DNA from: ZC4RG35 sp040878345 | GTDB taxonomy: Bacteria; Actinomycetota; Acidimicrobiia; Spongiisociales; ZC4RG35 | DNA: 20,552 nt | Direction: 5' to 3' | NCBI GenBank assembly: GCA_040878345.1 | Contig: JBBDML010000021.1 | Location: 1-20,552 of the forward strand | Shown here: positions 6,528 to 14,754 of the stretch, piece after piece | Layout: each line of letters begins with the position of its first letter | Position numbering within the stretch: the stretch's first letter is position 1 | Translations under genes and position numbers: made by a program | The notes under the pieces: generated by a model | What the model was told of the DNA's origin: nothing | Seen by the model: only the letters and a program-made list of their open reading frames with translations | The model's database searches: none

Positions 6528-7559
6528 TTGAGGCGACACGGAATCAGGGCTCGAACGCTGGGGGCGCTGGTAGCAGTGCTCTTGGTCGCCGCCGCTTGCG
6601 GGGACGGCGACGGAGGCGGGGGCGACACCACCCAACCCAGTGAGCCTGTGGTGATCAATGCAATACACGGGAGCGGGCTCGACTTCATCCACCTGGTCGG
6701 TCTGGCGGCTTTCGAGATCCTCGAGGAGCAGGGCTACGTGGTGGAGAACGTGTTCGCCCAGGAGGCCGAGACTGCGGTACAGGCCCTGGTCCAGGGTGAT
6801 GCACAGGTGGCGGTGAACCTAGGGGTCAACGTCGGGGTGCCGGCGGTCGACGCCGGGGCCAGCATCGTCGACGTGGTGGCCACCCAACGACCCACCTGGG
6901 CCCTGGCTGCTCGACCCGAGTTCGAGACGATGGAGAGCCTCCAAGGTGCGCGTATCGGCGTCCACGGCGAGGCCTCGTTCACCCGGGCGGTGTCGATCTT
7001 CTTCGCCGAGCAGTACGGATACACATACGAGGAGTTGATCATCCCCGGCAGCGACGTCAGGGCCCAGGCCCTGGCCGCCGGCGAGCTCGACGCCTCGGTG
7101 ATCGACCTCCCCGACATCGTCCTCCTCGAAGCCACCTTCCCCGGCTCGTTCCACATCCTCCAGACCATGGGCGAGCGGTTCCCGGAGCTGATCGAGGCCG
7201 ATGTCTGGCTCGATGCCACCTGGGCCGAGGCCAACCCGGAGCACGCCACCGCGGTGGTCAGTGCCTTCGTCCAGGCCGCCCGGAAGATGACCGCCGACAC
7301 CGAGTACGCCCTGGCCCTGGCCATGGAGCATCTCGGCGACATGGGTGAGGAGGTTCTCACACGTCTGGTCGAGGAGTACTCCGACCGGGGCATCTGGCCC
7401 CAGGACGGGCTGATCAACGAGGAGCGGGCCCTGCTGACCCTCGAGTTCTTCCAGGAAGTCGGGGAGATCGACATCGAGACCCCGATCACATCAGAGACCG
7501 TCGACCGGTACTTCGACTTCTCCTACTTGGAGGCGGCGCTGCAAGAGCTAGATGGTTGA
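6528..7559 (+). CDS. ABC transporter substrate-binding lipoprotein, NitT/TauT (NMT1/SsuA-like) type
   Basis: The 343-residue protein begins with RRHGIRART, a hydrophobic stretch, and a lipobox-like LLVAAAC (lipidated Cys24), then a Gly/Asp-rich linker. It is therefore an extracytoplasmic binding lipoprotein. The body has the NMT1/SsuA pattern: INAIHGSGLDFIHLVGLAAFEIL at the start, an AVQALVQGDAQVAVNLG segment, and later ESLQGARIGVHGE and AAGELDASVIDLPD. The open frame extends upstream to 6399, but the TTG at 6528 is chosen because AGAGGAGA (6515-6522) sits 5 bases before it and the signal peptide starts there. The ligand is unknown; relatives bind sulfonates, nitrate, pyrimidine precursors or aromatic acids. 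It overlaps the permease gene by 8 bp. Confidence 0.88.
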   Translation: MRRHGIRARTLGALVAVLLVAAACGDGDGGGGDTTQPSEPVVINAIHGSGLDFIHLVGLAAFEILEEQGYVVENVFAQEAETAVQALVQGDAQVAVNLGVNVGVPAVDAGASIVDVVATQRPTWALAARPEFETMESLQGARIGVHGEASFTRAVSIFFAEQYGYTYEELIIPGSDVRAQALAAGELDASVIDLPDIVLLEATFPGSFHILQTMGERFPELIEADVWLDATWAEANPEHATAVVSAFVQAARKMTADTEYALALAMEHLGDMGEEVLTRLVEEYSDRGIWPQDGLINEERALLTLEFFQEVGEIDIETPITSETVDRYFDFSYLEAALQELDG

Positions 7560-8376
7560 TGGCATAGCCATCGCAAGCCGAGGCGAGGCGGATGCCTCGC
7601 CTCGGCGACGGTCCTGGTTGGAGCCCTCCCGCCTGGTGGGGGTGGGGGCCATCCTCGCCGGGTTCCTCGCCTGGGAGCTCTACGCGAGGTCCCTCGACAA
7701 CAACATCTTCTTTCCCACCTTCCTCAGGATGGTCGAGGCCCTCGGCGGGCTGCTTCAGGACCCTGTGTTCTGGGAGGCCTACCGTCAGACCCTGATTCCC
7801 TTCGTCTGGGGATGGCTTGCATCCATGAGCCTGGGGGTGGTGTTGGGGCTGGCCGCCGGTCTCAGCAAGACCATGTGGCAATTGATCTCGCCCTATGTCG
7901 CCTTCTTCCACGCCCTCCCGGTCTCGGTCCTGGTCCCGGTGGTGGTGGTCGCCATGGGCATCGGGCTCCTGGCGAGGTCGACGGTGGTGTTCCTATTCGG
8001 GTTCTTCGAGGTCATGTTGAGCACTTCCGCCGGGATCGCCTACATCAGCGACGACATCCGGGAGATGACGCGGTCGTTCGGGATGGGACGGCTCCGGGCC
8101 TTCCGCCGGGTGACCCTCCCCGGGGCGATGCCGGCGATCATGGCCGGGCTCCGAATCGGCACCGGCCGTGCCGTGGTGGGGATGGTGGTCATGGAGTTGT
8201 TGCTGGTCTCGGTCGGGGTCGGCCGGCTGGTAGCTCGATACCGGGCCGCTTTCGAGAGCCCGGAGCTCTATGCCGTCGTGTTCACTCTGGCCACGTTCGG
8301 ACTGGTCGCCCTGATGCTCATGCGCCGGCTGGAGACCTACGCGTTGCGATGGCGCAAAGACCCGGCGGGAGTGTGA
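7552..8376 (+). CDS. ABC transporter permease, TauC/SsuC type (first)
   Basis: The 274-residue membrane protein has about six hydrophobic segments, for example VGVGAILAGFLAWELYA, FVWGWLASMSLGVVLGLAAG and VLVPVVVVAMGIGLLA. The cytoplasmic EAA-type loop is EMTRSFGMGRLRAFRRVTLPGA, followed by MAGLRIGTGRAVVGMV. This is the BPD_transp_1 permease fold. The ATG at 7552 overlaps the binding-protein stop. A TTG at 7618 or GTG at 7636, just past a strong hairpin (7577-7606), is an alternative start that would leave the hairpin non-coding. It is paired with a second, divergent permease at 9180-10001, so the importer is probably a heterodimer. Confidence 0.9.
   Translation: MVDGIAIASRGEADASPRRRSWLEPSRLVGVGAILAGFLAWELYARSLDNNIFFPTFLRMVEALGGLLQDPVFWEAYRQTLIPFVWGWLASMSLGVVLGLAAGLSKTMWQLISPYVAFFHALPVSVLVPVVVVAMGIGLLARSTVVFLFGFFEVMLSTSAGIAYISDDIREMTRSFGMGRLRAFRRVTLPGAMPAIMAGLRIGTGRAVVGMVVMELLLVSVGVGRLVARYRAAFESPELYAVVFTLATFGLVALMLMRRLETYALRWRKDPAGV
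7577..7606 (+). repeat. perfect 13-bp stem, 4-nt loop hairpin at the binding-protein/permease junction
   Basis: GCCGAGGCGAGGC (7577-7589) and GCCTCGCCTCGGC (7594-7606) are perfect reverse complements around GGAT. The hairpin begins 18 bases after the binding-protein stop, within the first codons of the permease frame. There is no U-run, so it is not a standard terminator. A 3' hairpin after a binding-protein gene is a common way to protect that part of the mRNA or to attenuate read-through, which would make more lipoprotein than permease. Confidence 0.7.
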
Positions 8377-8377
8377 G

Positions 8378-9187
8378 ATGATCGAGGTCAAGGGGGTGTC
8401 GAAGGTCTTCTCCCGCGGCGGCAAGTCGTTCGAGGCCCTCCGCGACGTCACCTTCGGGGTGGGGACCGGCCGCTTCACCTCGTTGATCGGGCCCAGTGGC
8501 TGTGGCAAGACCACCCTCCTCAAGATGATGGCCGGCCTGATCCGACCTTCGAGCGGGGTCATCGAGATCGAGGGCAAGGAGGTGACCGGCTCCGGTCCCG
8601 ACCGGGCCCTGGTGTTTCAGAACTTCGTGCTGCTCCCCTGGGCCGATGTTCTCACCAACACGGCCTTCGGGCTGGAGGCCAGGGGCGTGCCGAAGAAGGC
8701 CAGGGAGGAGGTGGCCCGCAGCCGCCTGGCACAGGTTGGTCTCACCGGGTTCGAGCATCACTACCCACATGAGCTCTCGGGAGGCATGCAACAGCGAGTG
8801 GGGATCGCCCGGGCCCTGGCTGTCGAACCCGACACCTTGTTGATGGACGAGCCCTTCGGCTCACTCGACACCATCACCCGTCATGTGATGCAACACGACC
8901 TGCTCCGCCTGTGGCAGGAGACCGCCACCAAGACCACGGTGTTCGTCACCCACAGCATGGAGGAGGCAACCCTCCTCTCCGATCAGGTGGTGATCATGGA
9001 CACCCGTCCCGGGCGGGTGGCCCAGATCGTCGAAGTCCCCTTCCCACGACCCCGCCAGGTCGGCCTCACCGACAGTCCCGCCTTCCTCGAGTTCACCGCC
9101 GAGATGTCGAAGCTGCTGGAGCGGATGCAGCGGATCGACATGGCCATCGAAGCCAAGATCGACGCCGAGGTGGGCGACGATGGCTGA
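8378..9187 (+). CDS. ABC transporter ATP-binding protein, TauB/SsuB type
   Basis: The 269-residue ATPase has every ABC motif: Walker A GPSGCGKTT (38-46), Q-loop Gln81 in VFQNFVLLPW, signature LSGGMQQR (133-140), Walker B LLMDEPFGSLD (Asp157, Glu158) and the switch His192 in VTHSMEEA. The VFQ-x-x-x-LLPW segment and the short C-terminal tail are typical of the nitrate/sulfonate/taurine importer group. It starts one base after the upstream permease stop and overlaps the next permease by 8 bp, so it powers the importer formed with both permeases and the lipoprotein. Confidence 0.95.
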   Translation: MIEVKGVSKVFSRGGKSFEALRDVTFGVGTGRFTSLIGPSGCGKTTLLKMMAGLIRPSSGVIEIEGKEVTGSGPDRALVFQNFVLLPWADVLTNTAFGLEARGVPKKAREEVARSRLAQVGLTGFEHHYPHELSGGMQQRVGIARALAVEPDTLLMDEPFGSLDTITRHVMQHDLLRLWQETATKTTVFVTHSMEEATLLSDQVVIMDTRPGRVAQIVEVPFPRPRQVGLTDSPAFLEFTAEMSKLLERMQRIDMAIEAKIDAEVGDDG

Positions 9188-10001
9188 GACCCGCGTAGCC
9201 GCCGAGGTGGCCACCACCGAGACCCCCGGGGCGGCTCGGCGGATGATCGCCTGGTTGGCGAGGTACCGGGTGCAGACCCTGGGGCTGATCCTCGGAGCCG
9301 TCATCTGGGAGGTGGTGGGGCGTGCCGGAGTCTCCCCGGCCCTGCCACCGATCAGCGCGGTGATCGACGCCGGCAGGGAGCTGTGGTCGAGTGAGCGCTT
9401 CCTAGACGCCCTGCAGGTCACCGCCAGCTCGATCCTGATCGCCTTCCCTCCTTCGGTGATCCTGGGTGTGACGCTCGGTTTGCTGATGGGGCTGATCCGA
9501 CCAATCGAGTGGGTGCTGCGGCCCTACATCAACCTGACCCTCTCCCTCCCCCTGGTGGCGATCATCCCGATCATCCTCCTCATCTTCGGGCTCTCCCAAA
9601 CCACCATCGTGGTGGTCATCGTCCTCTATGTCCTCCCAGTGGTGATGGTCAACACCTTCTCCGGGGTGCGGAGCACCGACTCGGATCTCCTCGAGATGGC
9701 GACCACCTTCAACGCGGGGCGTTGGCTGACGCTCCGTCGCATCGTCATCCCCTCGGCACGTGCCCTCACCCTGGCCGGGATCCGGATAGGTGTCGGCAGA
9801 TCGATCACCGGTGGGATCGTTGCCGAGCAGGTCATCGGGGCTTTCGGACTGGGTGGCTTGGTGCAACGGCTCGGCGGTGCCTTCGCCGTCGAGCCCCTCT
9901 ACGCAGTCATCATCTTCATCGGAGCGGTGGGGGTGGCCAGCCTGGCCCTGATCAACCGGATCGAGCGGAAGTACCAGATGAGGGATGTGTGGCCGGTATG
10001 A
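9180..10001 (+). CDS. ABC transporter permease, TauC/SsuC type (second)
   Basis: The 273-residue membrane protein has a 30-residue cytoplasmic N-terminus and about six hydrophobic segments (for example LGLILGAVIWEVVG, SLPLVAIIPIILLIFGL, TTIVVVIVLYVLPVVMV). The EAA-type loop is EMATTFNAGRWLTLRRIVIPSA, followed by LAGIRIGVGRSITGGIVAE. It belongs to the same family as the permease at 7552 but is clearly diverged from it. The start overlaps the ATPase gene by 8 bp and the stop overlaps the amidohydrolase start as ATGA. Transport is thus translationally coupled to the first catabolic enzyme, a good sign that the imported compound is the pathway substrate. Confidence 0.92.
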   Translation: MAETRVAAEVATTETPGAARRMIAWLARYRVQTLGLILGAVIWEVVGRAGVSPALPPISAVIDAGRELWSSERFLDALQVTASSILIAFPPSVILGVTLGLLMGLIRPIEWVLRPYINLTLSLPLVAIIPIILLIFGLSQTTIVVVIVLYVLPVVMVNTFSGVRSTDSDLLEMATTFNAGRWLTLRRIVIPSARALTLAGIRIGVGRSITGGIVAEQVIGAFGLGGLVQRLGGAFAVEPLYAVIIFIGAVGVASLALINRIERKYQMRDVWPV

Positions 10002-11035
10002 GCCAAACCAGCGGCCTCAAGATCGACGCCTTCTGTCACATCCTGCCCGCTCCCTTCTTCGACAAGGTCATGGCGCTCCCGGAGACTCCGGAGTCAGCCG
10101 GTCTCCGCAGACGGATAAGCAACATCCCCGCCCTCCACTCCCTCGAGGTCCGACTCGGCCAGCTCGAGGAGTTCGGAACCGGCTACCGCCAGATCCTGTC
10201 GATGGCGGCCCCACCGGTGGAGGACCTGGGGCCGCCCGAGGTGTCGGTGGAGCTGGCCCGGATCGCCAACGACAGCCAGGCCGAGCTGGTCCGCGACCAT
10301 CCCGACCGGTTCGCCGGATTCGTCGCCTGCGTGCCGGTCAACGACGTCGACGCCTCACTGGTCGAGATCGACCACGCCATCGGCGAGCTGGGGGCGTCGG
10401 GCATCCAGATCTACACCCATGTCAACGGTGAGCCCTACGACCGCCCCCAGTTCCTGCCGCTCTTCGAGAAGATGGCCGAGCTCGGCAAGATGATCTGGGT
10501 CCATCCCAGTCGCAACGCCGACTGGCCCGACTACCCGAGCGAAGACCGGTCCTTGTACGAGATCTGGTGGGCGCTGGGATGGCCGTACGACACCGCCACC
10601 TTGATGGCCAGGCTGGTGTTCTCCGGTGTGCTGGAGCGTCACCCGGACCTGAGGATCCTGGTCCACCATGGAGGGAGCATGATCCCCCACTTCTCGGGGA
10701 GGATCGGCCCCGGCTGGGACCAACTGGGGGCCCGCACGCCACCCGACCGGCGCCACGAGGTGGAGCACAGCCTCACCATGAGGCCCTACGACTACTTCAA
10801 GAAGTTCTATGCCGACACCGCGATGATGGGGGCCCAGCACGCCATCGCCTGCTCCCTCGCGTTCTTCGGGGCCGACCAGACCCTGTTCGCCAGCGACTCC
10901 CCCTACGACCCGGAGAAGGGCCCGGGGTTCATCCGGGAGACGATCCGCAACCTCGACGGTCTCGACATCACCGACGAGGACCGCCAGAAGATCTACTCGG
11001 GGAACGCCATCCGGCTCTTCGGGCTGGAGGTGTGA
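9998..11035 (+). CDS. amidohydrolase-2 family protein, ACMSD-like, with Phe in place of first metal His
   Basis: The 345-residue TIM-barrel protein resembles the ACMS decarboxylase branch of amidohydrolases, which includes decarboxylases and hydratases of aromatic breakdown products. The N-terminal strand is IDAFCHILP, with Phe12 where most members have the first His of H-x-H; His14 remains. The other expected ligands are visible: His169 (IWVHPSR), His223/His224 (LVHHGG) and Asp300 (FASDSPYD). A Phe-x-His start is seen in other members, so the protein need not be dead. The upstream open frame is a shadow of the permease. The start overlaps the permease stop, and pcaH begins 3 bases after its stop. 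Likely roles are decarboxylation or hydrolysis of a ring-cleavage product or of the imported aromatic acid. Confidence 0.85.
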   Translation: MSQTSGLKIDAFCHILPAPFFDKVMALPETPESAGLRRRISNIPALHSLEVRLGQLEEFGTGYRQILSMAAPPVEDLGPPEVSVELARIANDSQAELVRDHPDRFAGFVACVPVNDVDASLVEIDHAIGELGASGIQIYTHVNGEPYDRPQFLPLFEKMAELGKMIWVHPSRNADWPDYPSEDRSLYEIWWALGWPYDTATLMARLVFSGVLERHPDLRILVHHGGSMIPHFSGRIGPGWDQLGARTPPDRRHEVEHSLTMRPYDYFKKFYADTAMMGAQHAIACSLAFFGADQTLFASDSPYDPEKGPGFIRETIRNLDGLDITDEDRQKIYSGNAIRLFGLEV

Positions 11036-11038
11036 GTC

Positions 11039-11761
11039 ATGCCAGGGTCGAGCCCCTCGGGTGACCCGGTCGGTTACCGGCGGGACAACCTCGAGATCGA
11101 CCCTCCCTATCTGGTCCCGGAGTTCAAGAGCTCCCGTCTCAGGGCGCCGAGACAGCCGCTGATCTCTCTCCGGCACACCCTGTCGGAGGTCACCGGGCCG
11201 GTGTTCGGGCACAAGTCGGTGGCCGGGCACGAGAACAACCTCACCACCCAGCACGACGGTGCGCCCATCGGCCAGCGGATCGTCCTCTCGGGGCGGGTGC
11301 TCGACGGTGACGGCCGCCAGGTGCCGAACACCCTGATCGAGATGTGGCAGGCCAACGCGGCGGGTCGCTACATCCACAAATGGGACCGTTATGACGCCCC
11401 GGTCGACCCCAACTTCAGCGGTGTCGGGCGATGCCTCACCGACGACCAGGGGAGGTATGAGTTCGTCACCATCAAACCGGGCCCCTACCCGTTCGCCAAC
11501 CATCACAACGCCTGGCGCCCGGCGCACATCCATCTATCGGTGTTCGGCCCCGCCTTCGTCACCAGGCTCGTCACCCAGATGTACTTCCCCGGTGACCCGC
11601 TGTTGGGCCAGGACCCGGTGTTCAACTCGGTCCCCGGAGCCCGGGCCCGGGAACGTCTCATCTGCAGGTTCGACCTGGAGGCCACCATCCCGGACTGGGC
11701 CAATGCCTATCGCTTCGACCTGGTGCTCCGTGGGCGCGACACCACCCCCACCGAGCGATGA
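11039..11761 (+). CDS. pcaH: intradiol ring-cleavage dioxygenase, protocatechuate 3,4-dioxygenase beta-subunit type
   Basis: The 240-residue protein matches the iron-bearing beta subunit of protocatechuate 3,4-dioxygenase in length and residues. Tyr111 (GRYIHKW), Tyr150 (PGPYPF), His163 and His165 (RPAHIHLSVFG) are the Fe(III) ligands. Arg160 corresponds to the catalytic Arg. All lie 3 residues beyond their positions in Pseudomonas PcaH. An N-terminal segment (YRRDNLEIDPPYL) and TGPVFG are also family features. GGAGG (11026-11030) lies 8 bases before the ATG. The stop overlaps the alpha-subunit start as ATGA. The enzyme opens a catechol-type ring between the hydroxyls with O2. Whether the substrate is protocatechuate itself is uncertain, because the usual downstream pca genes are missing here. 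Confidence 0.93.
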   Translation: MPGSSPSGDPVGYRRDNLEIDPPYLVPEFKSSRLRAPRQPLISLRHTLSEVTGPVFGHKSVAGHENNLTTQHDGAPIGQRIVLSGRVLDGDGRQVPNTLIEMWQANAAGRYIHKWDRYDAPVDPNFSGVGRCLTDDQGRYEFVTIKPGPYPFANHHNAWRPAHIHLSVFGPAFVTRLVTQMYFPGDPLLGQDPVFNSVPGARARERLICRFDLEATIPDWANAYRFDLVLRGRDTTPTER

Positions 11762-12306
11762 GACACGAGCTGACGCCATCACAGACGGTCGGCCCCTACT
11801 TCGGCATCGCCATGACCCCAGAGGAGGCATCGCTACTGGTTCCCGAGGGGACCCCCGGGTCGATGTCCCTCACCGGGACGGTGCTAGACGGGGAGGGCGA
11901 GCCGGTGCCCGAGGGGATGATCGAGATCTGGCAGGCCGACCGGGCCGGGGCCTACCCGTCTGCCCCGGTCGGGGAGGGTGAAGGGTTCACCGGGTTCGGG
12001 AGATGCCACACCGACGACGACGGGAAATACCGGTTCTTGACGGTGAAGCCGGGCCTGGTCCCCGCCCCCGGTGGCGGTGTCCAGGCACCCCACATCAACA
12101 TGGCCATATTCGGTGGCGGGCTGCTCAAGCCGTTGCGGACCCGGGTCTACTTCTCCGATGAGACCGAGGCCAATGCCGCCGACACGGTGCTGACGACCGT
12201 GGGCCCGGAGAGACGTCACCTGATCATCGCCCGAGTCGAGGGAGACACCGCCACCCTCGACATTCGTCTCCAGGGAGACGACGAGACCCCCTTCTTCGAG
12301 GCCTGA
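11758..12306 (+). CDS. pcaG: intradiol dioxygenase, protocatechuate 3,4-dioxygenase alpha-subunit type
   Basis: The 182-residue protein starts with TPSQTVGPYFGIAM, the hallmark of PcaG. It continues with LTGTVLDGEGEPVPEGMIEIWQAD-type strands and QAPHINMAIFGGG near the active site. The iron-ligand Tyr and His residues of the beta subunit are absent, as expected for the alpha subunit, which helps shape the substrate pocket. It overlaps pcaH by 4 bases, so the subunits are made in equal amounts. Identity of the pair is secure at family level; the exact catechol accepted is not. Confidence 0.92.
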   Translation: MRHELTPSQTVGPYFGIAMTPEEASLLVPEGTPGSMSLTGTVLDGEGEPVPEGMIEIWQADRAGAYPSAPVGEGEGFTGFGRCHTDDDGKYRFLTVKPGLVPAPGGGVQAPHINMAIFGGGLLKPLRTRVYFSDETEANAADTVLTTVGPERRHLIIARVEGDTATLDIRLQGDDETPFFEA

Positions 12307-12370
12307 CCGACCATGACCGACCCCTCAGGCTCTGGTGGCACCGGCCGGCATCTCACCGGTGGGCGGTAAC

Positions 12371-13186
12371 GTGACGAGCCGTCCAACAACCCCGAGGGAA
12401 CAAGTGCGCGGAGCGCAGAGACTGTTCGTCATCGTGGAGCAGTTGAGTGCACGCCCGATGACCCTCACCGAGGTGGCGAGATCGGCCGACCTCCCAAAGT
12501 CGACCGCCCTCAGGTTCCTCCGCACCCTGGAGGAGGCGGGTTGGGTGTTCCGCGACCGGTCGGGGATCTACTCGTTGGGGGCGGCCATCGCCGGGCTGGC
12601 GGCTCAATACCTGGCAGGCAACCCCCTGGTGGCGATGGCGACGCCGCCGATGCGCGCCCTCCACGCCAAGCTGGACGAGACCATCTCCCTGAGTCGCCGG
12701 GTCGGGATGTCCCGGGTCTGTGTCCAGGAGTTCCCATCGACCCAGAACCTCCGTCTGGTCCTCGGGTTGGGCGAGCAGGGGCCCCTCCACGCCGGAGCCA
12801 GCGGGATCCTCCTCTTCGCCCACATGCCGGAGGAGGAGCGGCGACGTCTGGCCGACCAGGGCTTCCACAGGTACACCTCGAAGACGATCGTCGACCTCGA
12901 TCTGCTCGAGGCCGAGGCCGCGAAGGTCCGCAACCAGGGATGGGCGATCACCCGGGGACAGAAGACCGAAGGAGGGCTCGCCATCGCGGTCCCGATCGCC
13001 GAGCCAGGGTCGAGAACCGAGATCGCCGCCCTCGGCGTGTTCGGCCCCGAGATCAGATCCTCCACCAAACGGGAGCAGGACATCTGGTTGAAGGCGTTGT
13101 TGGAGACCGCCGCCGAGATCAACGAGTCGAGCGCCAGAGTGGTGGCCACCCCGGCCCCCGGCCCGGTCAACCCGCCCGGGGGTTAG
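12371..13186 (+). CDS. IclR-family transcriptional regulator
   Basis: The protein of about 271 residues has an N-terminal helix-turn-helix (MTLTEVARSADLPKSTALRFL, then LEEAGWVFRDRSGIYSLG) and a C-terminal IclR effector domain. Features of that domain are GPLHAGASGILLFAHMP, the ITRGQKTEGGLAIAVPI segment and a final LLETAAEINE helix. IclR proteins often control aromatic degradation (PcaR, PobR, HmgR types), and its place between pcaG and the hydratase supports this. The start is uncertain: GTG 12335 (longest), GTG 12371 (chosen, typical N-terminal length), or GTG 12404 with GAGGGA 4 bases upstream. It is transcribed with the operon, and only 3 bases separate it from the next gene, so it may act as an in-operon local regulator. 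Confidence 0.88.
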   Translation: MTSRPTTPREQVRGAQRLFVIVEQLSARPMTLTEVARSADLPKSTALRFLRTLEEAGWVFRDRSGIYSLGAAIAGLAAQYLAGNPLVAMATPPMRALHAKLDETISLSRRVGMSRVCVQEFPSTQNLRLVLGLGEQGPLHAGASGILLFAHMPEEERRRLADQGFHRYTSKTIVDLDLLEAEAAKVRNQGWAITRGQKTEGGLAIAVPIAEPGSRTEIAALGVFGPEIRSSTKREQDIWLKALLETAAEINESSARVVATPAPGPVNPPGG

Positions 13187-13189
13187 GGG

Positions 13190-13972
13190 ATGCTCAGCGA
13201 CGAGGAGCGGAGGGAGGCGAGCCGGCTCCTCCTGGAGGCCGAGGTGAACCGGGTGCAGATCCCCGGCCCCTCACGCACCTGGCCCCATATGACCTTGGAG
13301 GACTCCTATGCCATCGCCGCCATCGGCATCGAGGACAAGGTGTCGAGAGGGGCCGGCTTCCGTGGCCGGAAGGTGGGCCTGACATCGAAGGCGATGCAAC
13401 GCTCCTCCCAGATCGACGAGCCCGACTTCGGGATCCTCCTCGACGACATGTTCTTCGAGCACGGGGCCCGGATCGCCAGGGGGGACTACTGCCTCCCCCG
13501 GGTCGAGTTGGAGCTGGCTTTCGTCTTGGGTGACCGTCTCGCCGGGCCCGGTGTCTCCCTGACCGATGCCATGGGCGCCACCGACCACATCGTCCCCGCC
13601 ATCGAGCTGATCGACGCACGGCCCCTCGACCCCCGCACCATCTTCGACACCGTTGCCGACAACGGGGCGGCCGCCGGGGTGGTGATGGGTGAAGCGAGGC
13701 TGGGCCCCGAGGATCTCGACCTGCGTTGGGTGGGCGGGATCCTGCTTTGCAACGGGGAGGTCGAGGAGACCGGTCTCGCCGCCGGGGTGCTCGGGCATCC
13801 CGGCAACGCCGTGGTCTGGCTGGCCAACAAACTGGCCGAGCTCGGTCTGGCGATAGAGGCCGGCGAGCTCATCCTGACCGGGTCGTTCGTCCGACCGGTG
13901 TGGGCCCAGGCCGGAGACTCGATCGTGGCCGACTTCGGTGATCTGGGGACCGTCGACGTTGACTTCGTATGA
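13190..13972 (+). CDS. hpaH: 2-oxo-hept-4-ene-1,7-dioate hydratase-type enzyme (HpaH/MhpD family)
   Basis: The 260-residue protein is a full-length member of the 2-keto-4-pentenoate hydratase/4-oxalocrotonate decarboxylase family. It looks closest to HpaH, with GRKVGLTSKAMQRSSQIDEP, DFGILLDDMFF, PRVELELAFVLG (metal-binding Glu residues), HIVPAIELIDAR and GHPGNAVVWLANKLA in the expected order. HpaH adds water to a 2-oxo-4-enoate before aldol cleavage in the homoprotocatechuate meta pathway. The ATG at 13190 follows the IclR stop by 3 bases. The stop overlaps the aldolase start as ATGA, the same gene order as hpaHI in enterics. Its true substrate here depends on what the intradiol enzyme and amidohydrolases make. 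Confidence 0.9.
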   Translation: MLSDEERREASRLLLEAEVNRVQIPGPSRTWPHMTLEDSYAIAAIGIEDKVSRGAGFRGRKVGLTSKAMQRSSQIDEPDFGILLDDMFFEHGARIARGDYCLPRVELELAFVLGDRLAGPGVSLTDAMGATDHIVPAIELIDARPLDPRTIFDTVADNGAAAGVVMGEARLGPEDLDLRWVGGILLCNGEVEETGLAAGVLGHPGNAVVWLANKLAELGLAIEAGELILTGSFVRPVWAQAGDSIVADFGDLGTVDVDFV

Positions 13973-14754
13973 AAGAGATGACCACCCCCAACCGGCTCAA
14001 GGAGGCGATGCGCACCGGAGAGCCCCAGATCGGGTTGCTTTGCAACCTGGCCTCCAGCTATGCCCTCGAGGTGACGGCCGGAGCCGGGTTCGACTGGATG
14101 CTGATCGACACCGAGCACTCACCAGCCGACCTGGAGAACGTCCTCCACCTACTCCAGGCCCTCGCCGCCTACCCGGCTGCGCCGGTGGTGCGGGTCCCCT
14201 GGAACGACATGGTGGCGATCAAGCGATACCTCGACATCGGAGCCCAGTCGTTGCTCATCCCATATGTCGAGACCGTCGAGCAGGCCCGAAGCGCCATCGC
14301 CGCCACCCGCTACCCGCCGGCGGGAGTGCGTGGGGTTGCATTGGCCACCAGGGCCAGCGGCTTCGGGCGGGTCCCCGGCTACGCCCCCAGGGCCCACGAG
14401 GAGATCGTGGTCATCGCCCAGATCGAGAACCAAGCCGGTCTGGAGAACCTGGAGGCCATCGCAGGGGTCGATGGGGTCGACGCCCTCCTGATCGGGCCCT
14501 CCGACCTCCATGCCGCCTTCGGTCATGTCGGGGAGACCACCAACCCCGAGATGGTGCCGATCATCGACGACGCCATCTCCCGGATCGTGGCCACCGGCAA
14601 GACGGCCGGGGTGTTCGCCCCGGCGGAGGAGCTGGCCCGCCGTTGGATCGGTCTCGGTGCTCGGCTGGTCCTGGTGGGGACCGACATCGGGGTCCTGGCC
14701 CGTGGCAGCGACGCCCTCGCTCAGAAGTTCAAGAGAGCCGATGGCACCGCATAG
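13969..14754 (+). CDS. hpaI: HpaI-type class II pyruvate aldolase (4-hydroxy-2-oxoheptane-1,7-dioate aldolase family)
   Basis: The 261-residue TIM-barrel protein follows the HpaI/GarL pattern. FDWMLIDTEHSPAD carries the catalytic His and APVVRVPWND the Arg that holds the 2-oxo acid. The metal ligands are Glu in VIAQIEN and Asp in LIGPSDL. RYPPAGVRGVA and the C-terminal VLVGTDIGVLARG complete the family. The reaction type is metal-dependent cleavage of a 4-hydroxy-2-oxo acid to pyruvate and an aldehyde (succinic semialdehyde in the classical route). ATG 13969 overlaps the hydratase stop; an ATG three codons later is possible. The 3' end overlaps the next amidohydrolase by 14 bases. Confidence 0.92.
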   Translation: MKEMTTPNRLKEAMRTGEPQIGLLCNLASSYALEVTAGAGFDWMLIDTEHSPADLENVLHLLQALAAYPAAPVVRVPWNDMVAIKRYLDIGAQSLLIPYVETVEQARSAIAATRYPPAGVRGVALATRASGFGRVPGYAPRAHEEIVVIAQIENQAGLENLEAIAGVDGVDALLIGPSDLHAAFGHVGETTNPEMVPIIDDAISRIVATGKTAGVFAPAEELARRWIGLGARLVLVGTDIGVLARGSDALAQKFKRADGTA

